Positions 58,383 through 64,000 of a stretch of 64,000 bases of DNA are shown in pieces. Position 1 is the stretch's first letter. Every line of letters begins with the position of its first letter. The stretch is from positions 310,001-374,000 of the forward strand of contig JACKKN010000002.1 in the NCBI GenBank assembly GCA_024236415.1. The letters are read 5' to 3'. The notes beneath the pieces were generated by a model, which saw nothing but the letters and a program-made list of their open reading frames with translations, searched no databases and was not told where the DNA came from. This DNA comes from Hyphomicrobiales bacterium (GTDB lineage Bacteria; Pseudomonadota; Alphaproteobacteria; Rhodospirillales; JACKKN01). The position numbers and the translations under genes are program-made.

Positions 58383-60023
58383 TCAGGCGGCGTCGCCGGC
58401 GCCGCCGCCCAGGGCCTCGGCGGCGGCGATGGCCTCGTCGTGGCGGGCGAAGCGGTCCTCGGCGGCGACCGGCTTCAGGATGCCCAGGCGGTCCAGCACC
58501 TGGGCCACGGGCGCGCGCAGGCCGGCCACCAGCACCCGCACCCCGCGCTCCTGCGCCTTGGCCACCACCTCGCCCACGGCAAAGGCGGCCGAGGTGTCGA
58601 CGAAGGTGACGCCGGTCATGTCCAGGATGATCACCGTGTGGTGGCTGCCCACCACCAGGCGCTTGGTCAGGCCCTTGGCGGCGGCGAAGGTGACCGGGCC
58701 GCCGAAGTGCACGTACAGCACCCGCCCGGCCAGGGCCTGCAGGCGCGCGTGCTCGTCGTCCGACAGGGGCATCTCGCCGAAGCCGCCGTCGCCGGCGCGG
58801 ATGGTCTCCAGCTGCAGCACCGACATGCGGTGCACCATCAGCAGGCTGGCCGCCGCCACGCCGACGCCGACGGCGATGATCAGGTCGACGAACACGGTCA
58901 GCACCAGCACCAGCAGCATCACCACCACGCCTTCGCGCGGGGCCCGCAGGGCGACCCGCAGGAACGGCCAGTCGATGATGTCGTAGCCGACCTTGAACAG
59001 GATCCCGGCCAGCACGGCATGGGGGATGTGGCCGGCCAGGCCGCCCAGGCCCAGGACCACCGCCACCAGCACCACGGCATGGACGATGCCCGACACCGCG
59101 GTGCGGCCGCCGGCGCGCACGTTGACCACCGTGCGCATGGTGGCGCCGGCGCCGGGGATGCCGCCGATCAGCCCGGCCACCAGGTTGCCGATGCCCTGGC
59201 CGATCAGCTCCTGGTCCGAATCGTGGCTGGTGCCGGTGACGTTGTCGGCGATCAGCGAGGTCAGCAGGCTGTCGATGGCCCCCAGCAGGGCCAGCACCAG
59301 GGCCGAGCCCAGCATGTCCGGCAGCGCCTCCCAGCCCAGGGTCGGCAGGTGGACCTGGGGCAGGCCCTGGGGGATGTCGCCCAGCACCGGCGCGCCGGGC
59401 AGCACCGTCCACACCAGCGCCGTGCCCGCCACCAGGGCGATCAGCGGCGACGGCAGGCGGCGGCTGATGGAGGCCGGGCACAGGGTGACGATGGCCAGCG
59501 ACAGGGCGCCCACCGCCAGGGCGTCCCAGTGCACCCCGGCCACCAGGTCCGGCAGGGCGCGCAGGGCGCCGATGGTGCCGCCGCCGGGGCCGGGCTGGCC
59601 CAGCAGCGGCGCCACCTGCAGCAGGATGATGATGCAGCCAATGCCCGACATGAAGCCCGAGATCACCGTGAACGGCACCAGGCTGACGAACCGGCCCAGG
59701 CGCAGCACCCCGAACAGCACCTGCAGCGCCCCGCCCATGATCACCACGGTGAAGGCCATGGCCGGGTCGTGGGCGTATTTCATGACCACCGCGGTCATGA
59801 CCACGGTCATGGGCCCGGTGGGGCCGGAGATCTGCGACGGCGTGCCGCCGAACAGGGCGGCGAAGAAGCCCACCGCGATGGCCCCCCACAGGCCGGCGAT
59901 GGGGCCGGCGCCCGAGGCCACGCCGAAGGCCAGGGCCAGCGGCAGGGCGACGATCGCCGCGGTGACCCCGCCGAACAGGTCGCCGCGCAGGTTGCCCAGG
60001 CTCAATTCATTGAAAATCTTCAT
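58383..60023 (-). CDS. SulP-family anion transporter with STAS domain
   Basis: A 546-residue transporter of the SLC26/SulP family, which carries sulfate, bicarbonate or other anions. The N-terminal membrane part has LRGDLFGGVTAAIVALPLALAFGVASGAG, the QISGPTGPMTVVM block and later ADNVTGTSHDSDQELIGQGIGN and GGIPGAGATMRTVVNVRAGG, typical of the family. The C-terminal STAS domain (about 430-546) has TVIILDMTGVTFVDTSAAFAV with the serine of STAS regulation. Bicarbonate (BicA) and sulfate carriers both fit; the anion is unknown. Confidence 0.92.
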   Translation of the reverse strand: MKIFNELSLGNLRGDLFGGVTAAIVALPLALAFGVASGAGPIAGLWGAIAVGFFAALFGGTPSQISGPTGPMTVVMTAVVMKYAHDPAMAFTVVIMGGALQVLFGVLRLGRFVSLVPFTVISGFMSGIGCIIILLQVAPLLGQPGPGGGTIGALRALPDLVAGVHWDALAVGALSLAIVTLCPASISRRLPSPLIALVAGTALVWTVLPGAPVLGDIPQGLPQVHLPTLGWEALPDMLGSALVLALLGAIDSLLTSLIADNVTGTSHDSDQELIGQGIGNLVAGLIGGIPGAGATMRTVVNVRAGGRTAVSGIVHAVVLVAVVLGLGGLAGHIPHAVLAGILFKVGYDIIDWPFLRVALRAPREGVVVMLLVLVLTVFVDLIIAVGVGVAAASLLMVHRMSVLQLETIRAGDGGFGEMPLSDDEHARLQALAGRVLYVHFGGPVTFAAAKGLTKRLVVGSHHTVIILDMTGVTFVDTSAAFAVGEVVAKAQERGVRVLVAGLRAPVAQVLDRLGILKPVAAEDRFARHDEAIAAAEALGGGAGDAA

Positions 60024-60219
60024 CTTTCAAGGTCCAGATCGGGTTCGGGGACCGGTGGCCCCGTTTTCGGGGGAATGAGTCCCAATGATTGCAGATTAGG
60101 ACCCCGTGCCTGTCACCGCAACGTAAACCCGGCCCGCCTTGGCGGCGGGGGTGCGGCCGGTCTACACTGGGCCGGCACCCTCCCCTTCGCAGAACAGCAC
60201 CACGGAGTTCCCCTTCCCC

Positions 60220-61212
60220 ATGCAGACGCGACGACTGGGCCGGGACGGCCCCCTGGTCGGGGCCATCGGCCTCGGCTGCTGGAGCTTCGCCGGCTCCTAC
60301 GGCCCCACCACCGCGGCCGAGAGCCACGCCACCCTGGCCCGGGCCCTGGACCTGGGCGTCACCTTCCTGGATACCTCCGACGTCTACGGCCATGGCGAGT
60401 CCGAGCGGGTGATCGGCGCCTTCATCAAGGACCACCCGCACCGCTTCACCATCGCCACCAAGGGCGGCATCCGGCGCAAGCCGGGCGAGACCGCGCGCAC
60501 CTTCGACAACAGCCCCGACTACCTGCGCCAGGCCCTGGAGCAGTCCCTGCGCAACCTGGGGGTCGAGCACGTGGACCTGTACTACATCCACCGCCGCGAG
60601 GCCGAGCGCCCGGTCGAGGAGGTGATGGAGGCCCTGGTGCGGTTCAAGGAGGAGGGCAAGATCGGCGGCATGGGTTTCTCCGAGGTCTCGCCGACAACCC
60701 TGCGCCGCGCCGCCGCCGTGCATCCGGTGACGGCGGTGCAGAGCGAATATTCCCTGTGGACCCGCCTGCCGGACCTGGGCATGGTCCAGTGCTGCCGCGA
60801 CCTGGGCACCGCCTTCGTGCCGTTCTCGCCCCTGGGGCGCGGCATCCTGACCGGCGACCTGCCCGACCCGGCCACCTTCGGCAAGCTGGACTTCCGCCGC
60901 CCCAATCCGCGCTTCCAGGAGCCCAACTTCGCCCGCAACGTGGCCGCGGTGGCGCCGTTCAAGGCCCTGGCGGCGGACCTGGGCACGACCCCGGCGCGCC
61001 TGGCCCTGGCCTGGGTGCTGTCACGGGGCGACCACCTGATCCCGATCCCCGGCACCCGCAGCGCCGACCACCTGGCCGACGACGCCGGCGCCGCCGACCT
61101 GGACCTGTCCGCCGACACCCTGGCCGAGATCGAGCGCATCCTGCCGCCGGGTTTCGCCTTCGGCGACCGCTATTCCGAGAACCAGTGGGTGGGGGCCGAA
61201 CGCTACTGCTGA
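60220..61212 (+). CDS. Aldo/keto reductase
   Basis: A 330-residue NADP-dependent (beta/alpha)8 reductase. The catalytic tetrad is Asp in TFLDTSDVYG, Tyr in the same DVYGHGESE block, Lys in IATKGGIRR and His in LYYIHRREAE. The LSRGDHLIPIPGTRSADHLADDAGA motif is the coenzyme pocket. It resembles the Tas/YakC group that reduces aldehydes or ketones. The start at 60220 is chosen for MQTRRLGRDGP; its last 10 bases overlap the end of the opposite gene. Confidence 0.92.
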   Translation: MQTRRLGRDGPLVGAIGLGCWSFAGSYGPTTAAESHATLARALDLGVTFLDTSDVYGHGESERVIGAFIKDHPHRFTIATKGGIRRKPGETARTFDNSPDYLRQALEQSLRNLGVEHVDLYYIHRREAERPVEEVMEALVRFKEEGKIGGMGFSEVSPTTLRRAAAVHPVTAVQSEYSLWTRLPDLGMVQCCRDLGTAFVPFSPLGRGILTGDLPDPATFGKLDFRRPNPRFQEPNFARNVAAVAPFKALAADLGTTPARLALAWVLSRGDHLIPIPGTRSADHLADDAGAADLDLSADTLAEIERILPPGFAFGDRYSENQWVGAERYC

Positions 61213-62360
61213 CGGTCCGGCGCCGGGGACGCGGGGGTCGACCGGGGCGGCGGGAACGGCACCGCGTTGAACGGCGTGTCCGGGTCGTCGGCGGCGTCGC
61301 CGAAGGCCAGCACCCCGGGCGGCGCCGCCCGCGGCCGCCACGGCACCACCAGGCGCCGGTAGCGGGCCCAGACCGGCTCGCCCTCGGCCGGGTCGACCAG
61401 GGTCAGCACGTGCTGGTACAGGGGCCCCTCCACCAGGGTGCGCTCGTAGGCGCCGTACACGCGGCTGGCGTGGGCCGAATCCTCGCGCAGGATCCCCGGC
61501 CCGCGCCACAACAGGGCCGAGCAGAACGGATTGCCCATCAGGTGGCGCAGGTACTGGCGGCCGCCGATGTAGGTGGGCAGGTATTCGCGCCCGCCGTCCT
61601 TGCGGGTGCAGATCAGGGCCTCGGGCGCCAGTTCGGCCATGGCCTCGGTGCCCGGGTGGCGGCCGGCCCGCTCCCAGACCTCGAACAGGCGCGCCAGCTT
61701 GGGGCTCTCGGCGGCCATGTCGGCCAGGTCGCGGTCGACCACGTGGTGGCGGGTGGCCATGGGGACGCCGCGGAAGGCGGACAGTTCGGCCACCCGCCGG
61801 GCCAGGCGCCCGGCACTGGTGACCTCCTCGCGGGCCCAGCCGGCGAGGAAGAAGTGCAGGAAGTAGCGGGCCATGGGCGGCCGCGCCATCAGCCGCGCCA
61901 CGGCGGCGTCCAGGGCCCCGTGCGCCACCGCCCGCACGTCCCACGACAGCACCGCGGCGCCGCCGTCCAGGCGCAGGGTGGCGTGGGCGGCGCCGCGCTG
62001 TGCGGCCATCATCTCGGGCGCCAGGCGGCCCGGCTCGGGGGCCGGCGCCGGCGGCGGCGCCACGGCGTCGTTGGCAGCCAGATTTCCGGGGGCGGCCCGG
62101 TTTCCGGGGGCGCCCAGGTTTCCGGGGGCGGCGCCCGGCGCCGGCGCCTGGACCGTTCCGGAGGCCGTTCCCCGGTCCTTTCCGCGGGCGTTCGCGGGTG
62201 CGCCGCCGCCGGCACCCCCGCCCAGGGTGCCGACCAGGCCGGCGCCCGGTATTGCGTTTCCGTCGTCTGCGGCGCCGGGGTGGGCACCGTTGCCGGGCCC
62301 CGGACGGGGGCCGAAAATGAACTCTCTCACATCACCTCGCTCGGAAACCGGCTCCCCCAT
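61203..62360 (-). CDS. PAS-like protein with a Gly/Pro-rich repeat linker
   Basis: A 385-residue protein. Residues 35-110 are low-complexity, including three 18-bp DNA repeats coding for APGN-type units (APGNLG, APGNRA, APGNLA). The C-terminal half has FLHFFLAGWAREEVTSAGRLARRVAE and LYQHVLTLVDPAEGEPVWARYRRLVVPWRP, which resembles the PAS_5-like domains common in Rhodospirillales, but I am not sure. No signal peptide. Start is at 62360. It overlaps the aldo/keto reductase end by 10 bp. Confidence 0.7.
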   Translation of the reverse strand: MGEPVSERGDVREFIFGPRPGPGNGAHPGAADDGNAIPGAGLVGTLGGGAGGGAPANARGKDRGTASGTVQAPAPGAAPGNLGAPGNRAAPGNLAANDAVAPPPAPAPEPGRLAPEMMAAQRGAAHATLRLDGGAAVLSWDVRAVAHGALDAAVARLMARPPMARYFLHFFLAGWAREEVTSAGRLARRVAELSAFRGVPMATRHHVVDRDLADMAAESPKLARLFEVWERAGRHPGTEAMAELAPEALICTRKDGGREYLPTYIGGRQYLRHLMGNPFCSALLWRGPGILREDSAHASRVYGAYERTLVEGPLYQHVLTLVDPAEGEPVWARYRRLVVPWRPRAAPPGVLAFGDAADDPDTPFNAVPFPPPRSTPASPAPDRQQ

Positions 62361-62886
62361 GGGAGCGGCTTCCCGCTCGTCCACCTCGTTGCGGGCAGCC
62401 GCGCCACAGCCCCTTGCACGGCCCACCGCGCCGGCCCCCGGCTTGCGCGGTTGCCCCCGCGCGCCCGCTCCGGCGCCGGTATTGTACACTGCAAAGGTGC
62501 GGGAAGCGACAGCTTCGTGTAGCCCCGGGAAATTCACCCGCGGCACGTGCATGCCCCGCCGGTCCTTTCCAGCATGGAGGACTCGCGGGGCGGCGGCGGG
62601 CGGGCGCCGCATGGTCCGCGGCGGCCCTGGAAGCGTCGGTTTTGTTGACAGTTTCGCGCGCCTTGGCGGCCGGACGCCTCGCGGCATTCGCATAACCCGT
62701 TAATCCGGCTCGTTTTCCCATTCCAGGAACGGTTCTTGCAAGCGCCCATTGCCCGCTGCAGAGGACCGGCCCCGCGAGGGAGGGAACCGGCCCCGGCACC
62801 ATCCCAGGGGCCGACCCGGGAATGGCGCGCGCGAACCTGGCCGTCGAACGCCGACGGCGCACCGCACTGACAAGGGAGAGCACCGC
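62361..62886. other. Intergenic region before the PEP-CTERM gene
   Basis: This 526-bp gap separates two divergent genes. It has TACAAT on the minus strand (62486-62481), 121 bp before the 385-residue gene, without a clear -35. A TTGACA at 62645-62650 on the plus strand lacks a matching -10. I see no gene in it. Confidence 0.35.
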
Positions 62887-63573
62887 GTGACACCGAAACT
62901 TGCAAGGACGCCCCTGATCGGGCTCGCCTTCGTTCTTGGCCTGGCCTGCGCCCTGCTGCCGGACCGCGCCGCCGCCGTCGTGATCAACACCAAGGCCACG
63001 GGCTATCTGGGAACGGTATCCGCCTTCCTGAACCCGCCCCTGGCGTCCGACAGCGTCTTCACCCTGGACGTGACCTTGGACATCGGCGGCCTGCACGGCG
63101 TGGAGTCCATGACCGGCACCGACATTTCGGGGACCTTCGACGTCGACGGGATGACCTACAACCTCTCGACCTTCCTGGGCGGCGGCGCCACGACGACCAA
63201 CCTGGACGGGACCGCGCGCGAGGTCGGCGTCTTCCTGGGCGGCAGTGGCCCGTCCATCAACGGCCTCGTTTTCTCCAACCTGGCCCTCTACTTCGCCGGC
63301 AACGTCCCGCCCCTGCCGGTCGGCGGCGCGTTCAGCGACTTCATCCTGGCCAACGACATCGACCTGCAAAACCTGTCCGTCTTCCTGACCTTCGAGCAGA
63401 CCGTGCCCCCCTTCCTCTCCGCCTCCGCCGACAACCTGGTCTACGACAACGGCTTCCGGCGCCTGAACGAGACCTATTCGACCAACGCCGTGCCGGAACC
63501 GGCGACCGCGGCCCTGCTGCCGCTGGGCCTCGCCCTGCTGGGGTTCGCGCGGCGGCGGCGGCGGGATGGGTAA
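62887..63573 (+). CDS. PEP-CTERM sorting domain protein
   Basis: A 228-residue exported protein. The signal peptide (LARTPLIGLAFVLGLACALL, ending near DRAAA) is followed by a Thr/Gly-rich beta-strand body and the sorting tail VPEPATAALLPLGLALLGF with RRRRRDG: Pro-Glu-Pro, a membrane helix and an Arg cluster. Exosortase cleaves at this tail and the protein goes to the cell surface or the extracellular polysaccharide. Start is GTG 62887 after AAGGGAGAG. No exosortase gene lies in the window. The function of the body is unknown. Confidence 0.85.
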   Translation: MTPKLARTPLIGLAFVLGLACALLPDRAAAVVINTKATGYLGTVSAFLNPPLASDSVFTLDVTLDIGGLHGVESMTGTDISGTFDVDGMTYNLSTFLGGGATTTNLDGTAREVGVFLGGSGPSINGLVFSNLALYFAGNVPPLPVGGAFSDFILANDIDLQNLSVFLTFEQTVPPFLSASADNLVYDNGFRRLNETYSTNAVPEPATAALLPLGLALLGFARRRRRDG

Positions 63574-63731
63574 TACCGGGCCGCAACAACATTGACCTGT
63601 TGAGACGGCCTGCCTGCGCCGTCGGCAAGGAGCGTACGACGCCGCGATGCGGGGCAAGCCGTGCGGGACGGCGTCCGGCGGGCCTGGCGGGGACCACATG
63701 GTCCGACCAGGGGCCTCCGGCGGGGCGCCCG

Positions 63732-64000
63732 TCACATGATCCCGGCCAGGCGGCAGATGGTGCGCATCTGGATCTCGTTGGTGCCTTCCGAGATGGGATA
63801 GAGCCGCGCGTCGCGGAAGAAGCGGTTGATGGGCGACTCGTTGATGTAGCCGGCGCCGGCGAAGATGCGCATGCCCTGGTCGGTGATGGAGACCGCCGCC
63901 TCGCTGGCCACCAGCTTGGCCATGCAGGCCTCCATCAGGGTCGGCGCCCCGGCGTCGTACTGGCGCGCCGAGTCGTAGACGTGCAGCTTGGCCGAGCGGA
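63732..64000 (-). CDS. Acyl-CoA dehydrogenase, C-terminal end
   Basis: About 89 codons of a flavin acyl-CoA dehydrogenase, cut by the right window edge. The C-terminal domain is typical: KLVASEAAVSITDQGMRIFAG, GYINESPINRFFRDARLYPISEGTNEIQM. The canonical catalytic-base region ISEGTNE is intact, in contrast to the other dehydrogenase in this window (26744-27916). The start lies beyond 64000. Confidence 0.9.
   Translation of the reverse strand, partial: RSAKLHVYDSARQYDAGAPTLMEACMAKLVASEAAVSITDQGMRIFAGAGYINESPINRFFRDARLYPISEGTNEIQMRTICRLAGIM

Noticed and set aside
58440..62522. A 1,360-codon plus-strand open frame
   Set aside because: It runs antisense to SulP and then out of frame through the aldo/keto reductase. 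Its composition (His, Gln, Gly, Arg-rich) is that of GC-rich shadows.

Overview
The window is GC-rich, gene-dense chromosomal DNA from an alphaproteobacterium, most likely a member of the Rhodospirillales or a close relative. This rests on codon use with almost only G or C in third positions, the fabI-aroC pair, the families present, and dispersed repeats of the GTCATCCCCGCGAAGGCGGGG type. I see no rRNA, tRNA, CRISPR array, phage or transposase gene. Most of the window looks like ordinary core and accessory chromosome.

Layout. 1-6 kb: the 3' part of an RND efflux pump operon, a divergent DUF2892 membrane protein, a FieF-type metal exporter and pdxH. 6-9 kb: a glycine-zipper lipoprotein with a strong terminator, then fabI-aroC and a palindromic repeat. 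9-19 kb: a CoA-transferase, an OFA-type transporter, a YdcF protein, a membrane hydrolase, a YjfB-type motility protein, S-formylglutathione hydrolase and a CYTH-CHAD protein. 18.8 kb: a textbook Pho box in the divergent region before dgcN-dgcA (D-glutamate catabolism). 21-25.6 kb: a diguanylate cyclase and a compact operon (DUF2784, methyltransferase, GNAT, CPBP protease). 25.7-31.3 kb: a LysR regulator and an acyl-CoA module (dehydrogenase, class III CoA-transferase, MaoC-like hydratase) with ATGA-type overlaps.

32-42 kb: a DMT transporter, an ArsR regulator, a GT4 glycosyltransferase, a 58-residue PLDc_N protein and a heparinase II/III protein. Running antisense into the end of the heparinase gene are three tandem paralogues of a family I do not recognise. 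They are built from an internally repeated unit; the outermost copy has lost its third repeat. 41.5-46.4 kb: an oxidative cluster of P450, small membrane protein, Rieske domain fused to a long helical domain, and SDR, followed by an NTF2-like protein and a small-ORF locus with two terminators. 47-57 kb: LysR, small secreted protein, a four-gene operon led by a MarR-GNAT fusion with twin operators (two exporters and an M20 peptidase), a PAS/GGDEF/EAL protein and Dps. 57-64 kb: tandem hairpin repeats, a lipoprotein, a SulP transporter, an aldo/keto reductase, a PAS-like protein, a PEP-CTERM surface protein and the C-terminal end of an acyl-CoA dehydrogenase.

The candidates for undescribed biology are the tandem repeat-protein cluster (37.1-41.4 kb), the Rieske-fusion/P450 cluster (41.5-45.7 kb), the Pho box between polyphosphate-type and D-glutamate genes, and the MarR-GNAT operon. 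All functions are inferred by reading the sequence; no database search was run.
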